From assembly GCA_038134485.1 (NCBI GenBank), contig JAYPVG010000018.1:1-64000 (forward strand): DNA of 64,000 bases, read 5' to 3'. Numbering within the stretch: position 1 is the first letter of the stretch; each line of letters opens with the position of its first letter. The DNA is from NORP240 sp038134485. Lineage in GTDB: Bacteria > Pseudomonadota > Gammaproteobacteria > Pseudomonadales > Pseudohongiellaceae. This document shows positions 7,850 to 16,503 of the stretch, piece after piece. Below the pieces are notes generated by a model, which saw only the letters and a list, made by a program, of their open reading frames with translations, was not told the DNA's origin and did not search any database. The position numbers and the translations under genes are program-made.

Positions 7850-8614
7850 ATGAGTTTGTTTGATTTAAGCGGTAAAGTGGCACTAGTCACGGGTTCAACT
7901 AAGGGTATAGGAAAGGCCATTGCCATTCGTATGGCGGAGCAGGGTGCCAGGGTGGTTGTCTCGAGCCGCAATCAGGATGCGTGTGAGGAAGTTGCCGAAG
8001 AAATCCGCACTGGTGAAGGTGTGGCGTTAGCGGTGGCCTGTAACATCAATTACCGGGAGCAGCTGGAGAATCTGGTAGCCCAGACTATGGCGCAATTGGG
8101 ATCCATCGATGTACTGGTTTGTAACGCTGCCCTCAATCCATACTACGGACCCAGCCAGGATATCCCTGATGCCGCATTCGACAAGGTCATGCATGCCAAC
8201 ATAGGAAGCGTGCATCGATTGTGTCAGATGGTGATTCCGGGTATCGCAGAAAAAGGCGGCGGCTCGGTTATTATTGTCTCGTCCATTGGGGGCTTGAAGG
8301 GGACCGACAAGCTTGGAGCTTATGCCATATCCAAAGCGGCAGATATGCAGATAGCCCGGAATCTCGCGGTCGAATGGGGCCCGGCAAATGTTCGGGTTAA
8401 CTGCATAGCGCCGGGTCTGGTGCGGACTGATTTTGCCAGGGCCCTGTGGGAGAATCCTGAAACGTACGCAGCCACAGTAAAACATTACCCGCTGCGCCGA
8501 ATCGGCGAGCCTGACGAGATCGCGGGTGCTGCTATCTTTCTTGCTTCCGATGCCGGCAGCTTTACTACGGGTCAAACCATTGTCATCGACGGTGGTGGTA
8601 CAATCGCGAGCTGA
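7850..8614 (+). CDS. SDR family oxidoreductase
   Basis: A second short-chain dehydrogenase, 254 residues, clearly related to but distinct from the previous gene. It has TGSTKGIGKAIA (about 14-25), CNAALN in place of NNAG, SS in IVSSIGG, catalytic YAISKAA, and VIDGGG at the C-terminus. GAGGA lies 6 bases before the ATG. It sits 70 bases after the first SDR and 36 bases before the acyl-CoA dehydrogenase. Its layout resembles FabG-like and 3-hydroxyacyl-CoA dehydrogenase SDRs; the role in this operon is inferred as oxidation of a hydroxyl intermediate. Confidence 0.87.
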   Translation: MSLFDLSGKVALVTGSTKGIGKAIAIRMAEQGARVVVSSRNQDACEEVAEEIRTGEGVALAVACNINYREQLENLVAQTMAQLGSIDVLVCNAALNPYYGPSQDIPDAAFDKVMHANIGSVHRLCQMVIPGIAEKGGGSVIIVSSIGGLKGTDKLGAYAISKAADMQIARNLAVEWGPANVRVNCIAPGLVRTDFARALWENPETYAATVKHYPLRRIGEPDEIAGAAIFLASDAGSFTTGQTIVIDGGGTIAS

Positions 8615-8650
8615 CTTTTAAGAAATCATTTATTCCAAGGAAATACCAAC

Positions 8651-9871
8651 ATGATGAATCTGGGACTGTCCGATGAGATGGCGGAAATTCGCGAGAAGAT
8701 ACGTACTTTTGTCACTGATAAAGTTGAGCCTCTGGAAAAGGAATACCACCACGAGGTCGGTGTAGGTGACAGATGGTCCCATACTGCGCGCCAGGATGAG
8801 ATTCTCGAGGGGCTCAAGGATGAAGCGCGAGCCATGGGCCTGTGGAATTTCTTCCTTCCGGAGAGCCAGGGTGGTGCCGGGATCAGCAATCTGGAATACG
8901 CGCATCTGGCTGAAATCATGGGCCGGAGCAGGTTGGCTTCAGAAGCGTTTAATTGCAGCGCTCCGGACACGGGTAATATGGAAGACTTGGAGCGCTATGG
9001 TTCTGAACAGCAAAAACAGCAATGGCTTGAACCACTCCTGGCCGGTGAGATCAGGTCAGCATTTGCGATGACGGAGCCGGGGGTGGCGTCATCGGACGCG
9101 ACCAATATATGCACTTCAGCAGTATTGGAAGGCGATGAATGGGTAATCAATGGCGAGAAGTTTTACATATCTGGCGCCGGCGATGCCCGTTGCAAAATCA
9201 TGATCGTCATGGTGATTACAGATCCTGGAGCACCCAAACACAATCGCCAGTCTCAGATTCTTGTACCAATGGATACTGATGGAGTCGAGGTGGTCAGGCC
9301 GATGGAAGTATTTGGTCGGGACGACGCCCCTCATGGACATATGCATATCAAGTTCCATAATGTTCGAGTTCCGGAATCCAATATTATTCTGGGTCGTGGA
9401 CGGGGATTTGAAATTTCCCAGGGTCGATTGGGCCCGGGGCGTATTCATCACTGCATGCGATCCATCGGTGCGGCTGAAAAGGCCCTTGAATTAATGTGTA
9501 AACGATCGCTTAGCAGGGAGGCGTTTGGTAAACGCCTCGCAGAATTGGGCGGAAATTATGACGTAATCGCTGATAGCCGGATAGAGATTGATATGTGTCG
9601 GCTACTGGTGCTACGCGCCGCATATCTGATGGACACTATTGGCAATAAAGCTGCCAGGGATGCCATATCGCAAATCAAGGTAGCAGTTCCTAATATGGCG
9701 TTGCGGGTCATCGATCGTGCCATTCAAATTCATGGTGCTGCGGGGGTGTCGCAGGATTTTCCGCTTGCCGCCCTCTGGACCAGTCAACGCACTCTCCGCC
9801 TCGCCGATGGTCCTGACGAGGTGCATCGTCGGGTGGTGGCGAGAAAGGAACTGGCAAAGTACAACGCCTGA
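8651..9871 (+). CDS. Acyl-CoA dehydrogenase family protein
   Basis: FAD-dependent acyl-CoA dehydrogenase, 406 residues, of the ACAD10/11-like branch often linked to unusual acyl-CoAs. Visible are the FAD/substrate motif AMTEPGVASSDATN (about 137-150), INGEKFYISGAGD, GQ-like GRLGPGRIHHCMRSIG, and the C-terminal IHGAAGVSQDFPL with DGPDEVHRRVVARKEL. The start could be either of two adjacent ATGs (8651 or 8654), preceded by CCAAGGAAA. It is the last gene of the MDR-SDR-SDR-ACAD operon and ends 2 bases from the stop of the convergent Ldh2 gene. The electron acceptor is presumably ETF, which is not encoded here. Confidence 0.9.
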   Translation: MMNLGLSDEMAEIREKIRTFVTDKVEPLEKEYHHEVGVGDRWSHTARQDEILEGLKDEARAMGLWNFFLPESQGGAGISNLEYAHLAEIMGRSRLASEAFNCSAPDTGNMEDLERYGSEQQKQQWLEPLLAGEIRSAFAMTEPGVASSDATNICTSAVLEGDEWVINGEKFYISGAGDARCKIMIVMVITDPGAPKHNRQSQILVPMDTDGVEVVRPMEVFGRDDAPHGHMHIKFHNVRVPESNIILGRGRGFEISQGRLGPGRIHHCMRSIGAAEKALELMCKRSLSREAFGKRLAELGGNYDVIADSRIEIDMCRLLVLRAAYLMDTIGNKAARDAISQIKVAVPNMALRVIDRAIQIHGAAGVSQDFPLAALWTSQRTLRLADGPDEVHRRVVARKELAKYNA

Positions 9872-9873
9872 AT

Positions 9874-10941
9874 TTAGTCTGTTAGGCTGCGACAAGCGGT
9901 CTCGCTAAGTCCGACACTGGCCGCCGTTTCCAACAGCTGCTTCCAGGATCCCGAGTCGATCGGGATTCCTTGCTGAAGCCGTTGTCTCTTCTCCTCTCGC
10001 TCCGAGTCACCCGGAATCAGTACTGAGTCTGTTCCCATTGCAGGCGGCGTGGCCTTGATATAAGCAACGAACTTTTCTGCTTCGGCAACAAATTCATCGA
10101 CGTTTTCAAAAATCTTTGGATCAAGCACAACCGTTAACATGTGGTTGATCACGTTCATAGGACGTGGATGCTCATCCTGCGCGGTCCAGTGACCTACCAG
10201 AGCGCCCGCCAGTAACTCGCAGACCAGTGCGAGGCCAAAACCTTTATGCTGACCAAGGTAAGTCATGGCGCCGAGGGGTTGGCTAAACATTACGTCCGGA
10301 TCCCGGGTCGGCATCCCCTCGTGGTCAACCAGGCATCCCTCGGTGACCTGTTCGCCGGCATTGTGTGCGACCCGTACTTTTCCGAGCGCGATAGTGCTGG
10401 TAGCCATGTCGAGAATCAACGGCGACGCAGGATCGCGCATAGGAATAGCACAGCAAAAAGGGTTGGTGTTCATTCTGGCCTGCGCTCCGCCGAATGGCGC
10501 TACGAGGGGATTGTGCCCAACCACATTAACATAATGCATGGATATCAATCCGGCGGCGGCCGCCTGCTCACCCATGCCTCCGATACGGCCGAGATGATGG
10601 GCATTCTTGAGTCCCATGATGCAAACGCCATGACTGCGGGTATGCTCGATGGCCAGATCCATGGCCTCGGGTCCCACCACCTGCCCGAAGCCCGACTGAC
10701 CATCCAACAGAAGGACGCTGTCGCTGGTCGAGGTTATCCGCACATGAGCGCTGGGCTGAAGAAAGCCTTTCTTAATATTCCGCACATATACTGGTAACAT
10801 CCCGACTCCGTGAGAGTCATGTCCTTGCAAATTTGCTTCTACCAGCAACTCTGCAACCGCTGTCGCTTCCTTGCTTGGTGTGCCAGCCGCCATGCAGATT
10901 TCGGAGGCCAGGCGAATGAGGCCCAGATGGTCCAAGCGCAT
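9874..10941 (-). CDS. Ldh2 family NAD(P)-dependent oxidoreductase (malate/lactate dehydrogenase-like)
   Basis: A 355-residue member of the malate/L-lactate/ureidoglycolate dehydrogenase family, which is unrelated to classical MDH/LDH and oxidises or reduces 2-hydroxy/2-oxo acids. The signature HDSHGVG with its conserved His lies near residue 50, followed by NAHHLGRIG, a glycine-rich region, NPFCCAIP and a C-terminal PGD/E-rich segment. The ATG at 10941 was chosen because GGGG lies about 7 bases upstream and families start here; a TTG at 10956 would add five residues. It is convergent with the acyl-CoA dehydrogenase and divergent from the glycosyltransferase operon. The substrate is unknown. 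Confidence 0.85.
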   Translation of the reverse strand: MRLDHLGLIRLASEICMAAGTPSKEATAVAELLVEANLQGHDSHGVGMLPVYVRNIKKGFLQPSAHVRITSTSDSVLLLDGQSGFGQVVGPEAMDLAIEHTRSHGVCIMGLKNAHHLGRIGGMGEQAAAAGLISMHYVNVVGHNPLVAPFGGAQARMNTNPFCCAIPMRDPASPLILDMATSTIALGKVRVAHNAGEQVTEGCLVDHEGMPTRDPDVMFSQPLGAMTYLGQHKGFGLALVCELLAGALVGHWTAQDEHPRPMNVINHMLTVVLDPKIFENVDEFVAEAEKFVAYIKATPPAMGTDSVLIPGDSEREEKRQRLQQGIPIDSGSWKQLLETAASVGLSETACRSLTD

Positions 10942-11007
10942 AATATGATTCCCCAATTACGATTTCCGCTTAATCTAGCACAGGTAGTGTCATCGGAGGT
11001 GTAACTC

Positions 11008-11859
11008 GTGAACCACGGTGTCAGCGTCATTATCCCGTCCTATAATCGTATGCAGGTTCTGCGCCGCGCTCTGGATTCCGTGATCGCGCAGACTTTCCAT
11101 CCCTTGGAAATTATCGTTGTGGATGATGGTTCTACTGACGATACCCAGTCATTGATAGAGCAATTTTATCCGCGGGTGAATTATCTGTATCAGCCCAATC
11201 AGGGTGTCAGTAAAGCCCGGAATAAAGGGGTCGGGCATAGCCGATATGACTGGCTGGCTTTTCTGGATTCTGATGATGAGTGGCTGCCGCTAAAGATTGA
11301 AAAACAGATGACTGCTCTGCGGCAGCAGCCGGAGCACCGCTTCTGCCATACGGATGAAATTTGGATTCGAGATGGGAAGCGGGTAAACCCCATGAGCAAG
11401 CACGCGAAATCAGGGGGATTCATTTTCGAAGATTGCCTGCCGTTATGTTCAATTTCACCGTCCTCAGCGCTTATCAGGCGCGATCTGTTTGAGCAGACGG
11501 GTGGTTTTGATGAGCAGTTACCGGCCTGTGAAGACTATGACCTGTGGTTGCGAATTTGTGTCGCTAACCCTGTGTTGTTTCTGGATCAACCTCTCCTGCG
11601 AAAATATGGAGGTCACGCTGACCAGTTATCACGAAAGCACTGGGGCATGGATCGATTTCGAGTCAAAGCACTGGAAAAAATTCTACATTCCGGAACATTG
11701 AATGCAAGGCAGAAGGCGGCGGTAGTTAATGCCCTGCTGCGTAAGTGTGAGATATTAGCCAACGGCGCGAGAAAACGCGGTCAGGGAGAACGCGCAGCTC
11801 ATTATGCCGCTAAACTAGCCTGCTATCAGCAGCGGCCGATCGAGCAGGCCTGTCCGTGA
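11008..11859 (+). CDS. Family 2 glycosyltransferase
   Basis: A 283-residue GT-A fold enzyme. The N-terminus (VSVIIPSYNRMQVLRRALDS) and EIIVVDDGSTDDT bind the nucleotide-sugar; the DxD equivalent is DSDDEW near residue 89, and a later CEDYDLWLRI motif is typical of acceptor-side residues. No membrane segment is evident. GTG start with GGAGGT at 10995-11000, 7 bases upstream. It is the first gene of a tightly packed operon: its end overlaps the next start by four bases (GTGA). An association with a nucleosidase-like and a photoproduct-lyase-like gene is unusual and its role there is unknown. Confidence 0.85.
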   Translation: MNHGVSVIIPSYNRMQVLRRALDSVIAQTFHPLEIIVVDDGSTDDTQSLIEQFYPRVNYLYQPNQGVSKARNKGVGHSRYDWLAFLDSDDEWLPLKIEKQMTALRQQPEHRFCHTDEIWIRDGKRVNPMSKHAKSGGFIFEDCLPLCSISPSSALIRRDLFEQTGGFDEQLPACEDYDLWLRICVANPVLFLDQPLLRKYGGHADQLSRKHWGMDRFRVKALEKILHSGTLNARQKAAVVNALLRKCEILANGARKRGQGERAAHYAAKLACYQQRPIEQACP

Positions 11860-12689
11860 CGCAGCAAATATCGAGCAGTCGCGTAAACCTTGTGGTGGCG
11901 CTGAGCTGTGAAGCTCGACCGCTGATCCAACGCTTCAAGCTGAGCCAGGAAAAAGCTACCGCCGGCTTTCGTCTTTACGGCAATAAAAGTGGGATAAACC
12001 TTATTATGAGCGGCGTTGGTAAACTCGCTACGGCAACGGCCATAGGTTTTCTGGCCGGTAGACAGGAGAGTTTGCAGACTGCCGGGGCGGCCTGGCTGAA
12101 TATTGGAATAGCAGGACACGGGACCAGAGAAGTTGGTGAAGGAGTATTGATTCACAAGGTGACAGATCAGCTTAGCGGTAGGGTCAGCTATCCGCCCATG
12201 GTGCTCGATATGCCGTGTAATTCCACCAGTCTGATAACGGTAGACCATCCCGAAACGGCATATACGCAAGATGCCGCCTACGATATGGAAGCGAGTGCTT
12301 TTGTAGCTACTGCTACACGGTTTGTGACTTCTGAACTGGTCCATGTTTTCAAAATTATTTCTGATAATCCGCGCAATCCAGCTGAATTAGTCTCGGAACA
12401 GCGAATTGGTGAGTTGATGGCAGCCCAGTTGGATATTATTCAATGTTTGGTAAACAAATTGAGCCAATTCGCTGGCGAATACCAGCGTATTTATTCCCGA
12501 CCGCCAGAGTTTGATAAATTGTCGAAAATGGTGCGACTGACCGCTACTCAACGTGTGCAATTGGAGTCTGTCTGTCGCAAGTATCACGCTCTAGGTGGCA
12601 CTTCTCTGATGCATGACCTGAGCGGTCTGGAGTTCAGTTCGGCAAAGGACCTGCTGATGCATCTGGAAGCACTGACAGCGGCGTTATGA
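11856..12689 (+). CDS. Nucleoside phosphorylase/nucleosidase-like protein
   Basis: A 277-residue protein whose first 175 residues follow the purine/uridine phosphorylase (MTAN-like) fold. They contain ALSCEARPLI at the start, MSGVGK, WLNIGIAGH and the ribose-binding YDMEASAF with the conserved Met-Glu. The central part is shorter than in MTAN. About 85 further residues form a charged helical C-terminal extension that I do not recognise. Start GTG overlaps the glycosyltransferase stop, and its own stop overlaps the next start (ATGA), so all three genes are co-translated. It may cleave a nucleoside related to the radical SAM chemistry (for example 5'-deoxyadenosine), which is inference. Confidence 0.7.
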   Translation: MTQQISSSRVNLVVALSCEARPLIQRFKLSQEKATAGFRLYGNKSGINLIMSGVGKLATATAIGFLAGRQESLQTAGAAWLNIGIAGHGTREVGEGVLIHKVTDQLSGRVSYPPMVLDMPCNSTSLITVDHPETAYTQDAAYDMEASAFVATATRFVTSELVHVFKIISDNPRNPAELVSEQRIGELMAAQLDIIQCLVNKLSQFAGEYQRIYSRPPEFDKLSKMVRLTATQRVQLESVCRKYHALGGTSLMHDLSGLEFSSAKDLLMHLEALTAAL

Positions 12690-13672
12690 AGTTTTCCTGT
12701 GTCTATATCGAAGAAGAGGTGCGAACTGCTGACCGGGTAGGGGAGATACTGGAACGGGTGAAAGATACGCCGCTGGTAACGATCGAGCGTTTCGGTGAAG
12801 TATTCAATCGCAAGTCTCAGAACTTCAGATTGCAGAAAGCAAATCCTGCACTAATTCTCGCAAGAAAAGAGGGCAGGCGGGTATTGGAGGCGCCGCCCGG
12901 ATACGGTTTCACCAGTGGCCCCAGCTTCTATTTCTCGCACATGCTCAATTGTGTTTACGATTGTCGTTATTGTTTTCTACAAGGAATGTATCGTTCTTCT
13001 AATTACGTTCTTTTCTGTAACTATGAGGAATTTTCTGAGGACATTCTCAATTCCGCAAACTGTCTGGATAATCCGGTTTTTTACAGTGGCTATGATTGCG
13101 ATAGTCTGGCATTGGAGCCAGTCAGTAAATTCGTCGATTATTTTGTTCGCTGGTTTGCTCTGCATCCGGGATTGACTCTGGAATTAAGGACCAAGAGTAC
13201 GCAGGTGCGCGATCTTCTGGAAATTGATTCGGCGCGAAATTGCGTCGTCGCGATGAGCTTTACACCTCAGGAAATTCATCAGCGCTGGGAGCACAGGGTT
13301 CCCTCTATTGAAAAGCGTCTCGACGCACTGGTTAGATTGCAACGGCGGGGCTGGCCAGTTGCATTGCGTTTTGAACCGCTAATATACATGGAAGGTTTTC
13401 AGCACGATTACGAGCAGCTATTTCATCAAGTATTCTCTAGGCTTGATGCCGACAGGCTTCATTCGGTGAGCACAGGTCTGTTCAGGATGCCAAAGAACTT
13501 CTACCGCAATATTGCCGCGATCTATCCGGATGAGGAATTGATTTCTCGTCAGACCACGCAACAAAACGGAGTTGTTACTCAGCCTGAAGCACGCGAGCAA
13601 GAGTTGCTCGACTACGTGCAGAAGCTATTGTTTCGCTATTTTGATAAAAGGAAATACTATCACTGTGCTTAA
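12686..13672 (+). CDS. Radical SAM protein of the spore photoproduct lyase family
   Basis: A 328-residue homologue of SplB, which in spore formers repairs the UV thymine dimer called spore photoproduct using a 4Fe-4S cluster and S-adenosylmethionine. The cluster motif CX3CX2C is present (C89, C93, C96 in NCVYDCRYC). A Cys at 138 (SGYDCDSL) falls where the H-atom donor Cys of SplB is expected, by eye alignment. The C-terminal part keeps an RFEPLI strand. The ATG overlaps the preceding stop. Non-sporulating bacteria carry relatives of unknown function; a DNA photoproduct repair role is plausible but unproven here. Confidence 0.8.
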   Translation: MKFSCVYIEEEVRTADRVGEILERVKDTPLVTIERFGEVFNRKSQNFRLQKANPALILARKEGRRVLEAPPGYGFTSGPSFYFSHMLNCVYDCRYCFLQGMYRSSNYVLFCNYEEFSEDILNSANCLDNPVFYSGYDCDSLALEPVSKFVDYFVRWFALHPGLTLELRTKSTQVRDLLEIDSARNCVVAMSFTPQEIHQRWEHRVPSIEKRLDALVRLQRRGWPVALRFEPLIYMEGFQHDYEQLFHQVFSRLDADRLHSVSTGLFRMPKNFYRNIAAIYPDEELISRQTTQQNGVVTQPEAREQELLDYVQKLLFRYFDKRKYYHCA

Positions 13673-13718
13673 GCCAACCGTGAAAGCGGAATAACGCACC
13701 GGAGTATAGTGACGAATT

Positions 13719-13739
13719 ATTGCGAAAAACCATCGCAAT
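13719..13739. terminator. Possible weak bidirectional hairpin between convergent genes
   Basis: A perfect 7-bp inverted repeat ATTGCGA/TCGCAAT with a 7-base loop lies between the radical SAM gene and the convergent lipoprotein gene. There is no T-run on either side beyond a short A-rich loop, so terminator function is uncertain. Confidence 0.3.
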
Positions 13740-13744
13740 CGAGG

Positions 13745-14059
13745 TCAGCGAAGACCGTCCCCAAGGGCCTGTTCAAAGTCGAGTAGTTCGGAATCAAGAC
13801 CAGCCCAGTCGATATGATTGTTTTTTTCCAGATGTTCCAGATCCGGATAACGGGCGATCATTGTTTCCATACTGATATCCTGGTCCAGCAAGGCGCCGTC
13901 CAGATTACGGACTGAGTAGAGGGGGCCCGCTGGACTGGCATACAAGGTGACGATATAAGTTCGGGTTTTTAGCATTCCGGTAGCGACACCGTTGCTTATA
14001 TCGGTAGCACAGGCTGACAGCAGTAATAGCGATACGGCAAGGAAGATCAGTCTTTTCAT
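13745..14059 (-). CDS. Small lipoprotein of unknown function
   Basis: A 104-residue secreted protein with a type II signal peptide: MKRLIF, a hydrophobic core and the lipobox LSAC, giving a lipidated Cys at residue 17. The mature part is about 88 residues, acidic, with no cysteine and no family I recognise. GGAGG lies 6-7 bases before the ATG at 14059; a longer frame reaching 14116 would overlap the neighbour and bury the signal peptide. It starts 29 bases after the stop of the membrane-anchored regulator, so the two are probably one operon. Confidence 0.65.
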   Translation of the reverse strand: MKRLIFLAVSLLLLSACATDISNGVATGMLKTRTYIVTLYASPAGPLYSVRNLDGALLDQDISMETMIARYPDLEHLEKNNHIDWAGLDSELLDFEQALGDGLR

Positions 14060-14088
14060 TTTAGCCTCCCGGACGACCTTGTTGCCGC

Positions 14089-15405
14089 CTAATAGCCGAG
14101 CAAATTCTGTCGCCATTTCAAATTTGGGTCCGGGTTGTCCGAGTAAACCAGATTGCCGTCAAACTGAGTCCGATCTACACCATAGACCTCATATAAAACC
14201 TCAAGACTGGGCGCCTTATTGATTGAATTTTCAGTAAGCAACCCTTCCAGTTCAGTGAGGGTGCTTTGATCGGAGAGAGCCTGTGCCGTATACATCAAGC
14301 CGGCGTCACGCATGCCTCCCACCACGATAACCTGGTTTTCGCTACTGGCTGGAAAGGTAGAGAAGAATCCGTAATCCCGAAATTGTTGTCCGTCCTCGGG
14401 AAGTCCTGCGTCGCTGGTGAAGTATCTTCCGGTCTCCAGATTTAACAACTCATCGTAACTGCGTCCGACCTGCAGATTGGATGCGGCAAATACGATGTCG
14501 TTTAATAGTTCCAGTGCGCTGATGTATCCAATATAGATAATATGATTTTCGCGCACATCAGTTGTGGTCAAGTCGGACATCATGGAAACGTTCAGGCGTT
14601 TACCGCTGGCGCTTAATATGGGAATTATTCTTGCAAGCGCGGAGGCGCTTCCCTCAGGGGTATAGCTGAGGTCGAGGTCCTGGTAATTGTGAGTTGTCTC
14701 CCAGTCGCTGAAGTGCCTTTCTTCCAGGTCGGCACTGGAGTTTATGGTGAAGTCCCTTACCATACGTCCGATATTGCCCTGCTCGTTGAGTTCACCAAAA
14801 ATGTAGTAGTCGCCCATTACCAGCATAATCGGCAGGTCGTCATCCATCACACTGGCCCAAATCGACGAATTTGCGTATGGTATTTCTGCAGAATCAGTAC
14901 CGCTTCGGTTGAGCATCAACAACACCACGAGATTTATGCACAGCAGTGCAGCAACCGTTATCAATAGTGGGGCGCCCAAGCTTGGTCTGGCGCTCATTGC
15001 GAGCTGTTGATGCTGGTCTGCAAGCGCCGAGTGGTCGATAGCGGCAACGGCGTATTGTCCCTTGGGAATGACTATTCGGTAAGTCGCATTCGGTTCATGC
15101 TTTTGGTAGTAGCTGTCCAGTTTCTTGCGCAGCTGGTGAACATAGACACGTACAGAGGATTCCCGCGATACGTCAAAATCTGCGTTTTTACCCAGAACTT
15201 CCATCGCTATCTCGATTTCTTTGGGCGAAGTTCCAATCGACGAACACTGCAGCAGATACTCAAGCAGGGATGCGTAAGTTGAAGATCGGCCAAGCTCACC
15301 GCTTCCTTTGATGCGTTCCAGAAGCTGATTTAGCTCGGCGCTCGTGAAAACCTTGTCCGGCTGAAGGAATGTCAGTGTATCTGGCTGTTTGGCAGTCATT
15401 TTCAT
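14089..15405 (-). CDS. Membrane-anchored winged-helix transcriptional regulator with large periplasmic domain
   Basis: A 438-residue protein of ToxR-like topology. Residues about 15-120 form a DNA-binding winged-helix domain (EIAMEVLGKNADFDVS, then VRVYVHQLRKKLDSYY and a beta wing with RIVIPKGQY). A single membrane helix lies at about 144-166, and the last 270 residues would be periplasmic. The periplasmic part has alternating alpha/beta character (VMGDYYIFGE, IIYIGYISALELL, QVIVVGGMRD), suggestive of a ligand-binding Rossmann-like fold, but I cannot name it. It is upstream of and probably co-transcribed with the small lipoprotein. The signal sensed is unknown. Confidence 0.7.
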   Translation of the reverse strand: MKMTAKQPDTLTFLQPDKVFTSAELNQLLERIKGSGELGRSSTYASLLEYLLQCSSIGTSPKEIEIAMEVLGKNADFDVSRESSVRVYVHQLRKKLDSYYQKHEPNATYRIVIPKGQYAVAAIDHSALADQHQQLAMSARPSLGAPLLITVAALLCINLVVLLMLNRSGTDSAEIPYANSSIWASVMDDDLPIMLVMGDYYIFGELNEQGNIGRMVRDFTINSSADLEERHFSDWETTHNYQDLDLSYTPEGSASALARIIPILSASGKRLNVSMMSDLTTTDVRENHIIYIGYISALELLNDIVFAASNLQVGRSYDELLNLETGRYFTSDAGLPEDGQQFRDYGFFSTFPASSENQVIVVGGMRDAGLMYTAQALSDQSTLTELEGLLTENSINKAPSLEVLYEVYGVDRTQFDGNLVYSDNPDPNLKWRQNLLGY

Positions 15406-15558
15406 TATGTCCGCGGTATCTAGCTTTTACTCCATTAGTTGTAAAGCTAAGGCCTGTAGCTCAGGAAATCAACAGGCTGGAAGCTCAACTCGCTTGTGTG
15501 CATGTCAGTGCGCAAATGCAATAATAGCCGTGCATCGACAATTTGATGGCTGCACTTG

Positions 15559-16479
15559 ATGTTAGTGGACCTCAGCGGCTGGGATATTGCCAGTCTCGTT
15601 TTCAAGATTTTATGGTACCTCGGCGTATTTGCGTCCGTCGGAGGCACGCTTTCCATCTGGTTATTGGCTGACAGTTCACGCAGAGCGCTTAACTGGAGCC
15701 TTGTGTACAGCCTTACGGGGGCCTTGCTTGGTTTTCACGCGGTTATTCTCTATTTTCTGATGCAGGTAGGCGCAGCCAATAATGCCGGATTGGCCGGGAT
15801 TCTCGATTGGTCGATGATCAGCTTGTATCTGGATCTGGAAGTTGGGGAATCCAGTCTCCTGCGGATGGCGGGCTTTCTATTGCTGGTGCTAGGCCAGATA
15901 GGGGTTATGGCGTATCTTAATCGGTTGATCAGGCCACCTGGCCAGGGTTTTTTTCGACTGTTCTTTCGACTTAATGCCGCCGCCTTGTTGGTACTGCTAT
16001 TATCTTTTCAGGCCACGGGGCACGTGGCGCCTTTGTCATTGTCATTACGGGTAGCACTGGTGCTGCATGTTACGGCGATCGCACTCTGGCTCGGATCGCT
16101 AGTGCCTCTGTTAAGGGCTACCAGGGTCTATGACCTTGAGCAGGCACAGCTGCTGTTATCACGCTTCAGTAGCAGGGCGACCTTGATGGTTGCGGTTTTA
16201 CTGGTTGCTGCTTTTTACCTGCTCCTGAATTTGCTGGTCACGCCCCGGGATCTGATCGAATCAGCATACGGCATCAGCCTTCTGCTCAAAATATTGCTTG
16301 TCTGTGGGCTGTTGGCACTTGCTGCGCTTAATCGGTGGTGGTTAGTCCCTCAGTTGACCGAATCGAGTGCATTATTACGCATCCGTCGCAGTATTTTCAC
16401 AGAGATAGTGATTGCGCTGTTGATACTGGTTGTTACGGCGATTTTGTCTACTGTAATCGGACCGGTCTCCCATTCTTAA
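15559..16479 (+). CDS. CopD family copper resistance/import membrane protein
   Basis: A 306-residue inner-membrane protein with about eight hydrophobic helices, matching the CopD domain. CopD proteins move copper across the inner membrane, usually with CopC in the periplasm. The C-terminal four helices include the typical HVTAIALWLGSLVPLL (about 175-192) with a membrane His and the LLLKILLVCGLLALAALNR segment. The ATG at 15559 follows a TTG in the same frame; no strong Shine-Dalgarno is visible, so the start is uncertain. It is divergent from the ToxR-like regulator and convergent with the CadC-like one. A CopC protein is encoded 5.8 kb to the right. Confidence 0.8.
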   Translation: MLVDLSGWDIASLVFKILWYLGVFASVGGTLSIWLLADSSRRALNWSLVYSLTGALLGFHAVILYFLMQVGAANNAGLAGILDWSMISLYLDLEVGESSLLRMAGFLLLVLGQIGVMAYLNRLIRPPGQGFFRLFFRLNAAALLVLLLSFQATGHVAPLSLSLRVALVLHVTAIALWLGSLVPLLRATRVYDLEQAQLLLSRFSSRATLMVAVLLVAAFYLLLNLLVTPRDLIESAYGISLLLKILLVCGLLALAALNRWWLVPQLTESSALLRIRRSIFTEIVIALLILVVTAILSTVIGPVSHS

Positions 16480-16503
16480 CGCAGCCAGCTTAAAGCCAGG
16501 CTT

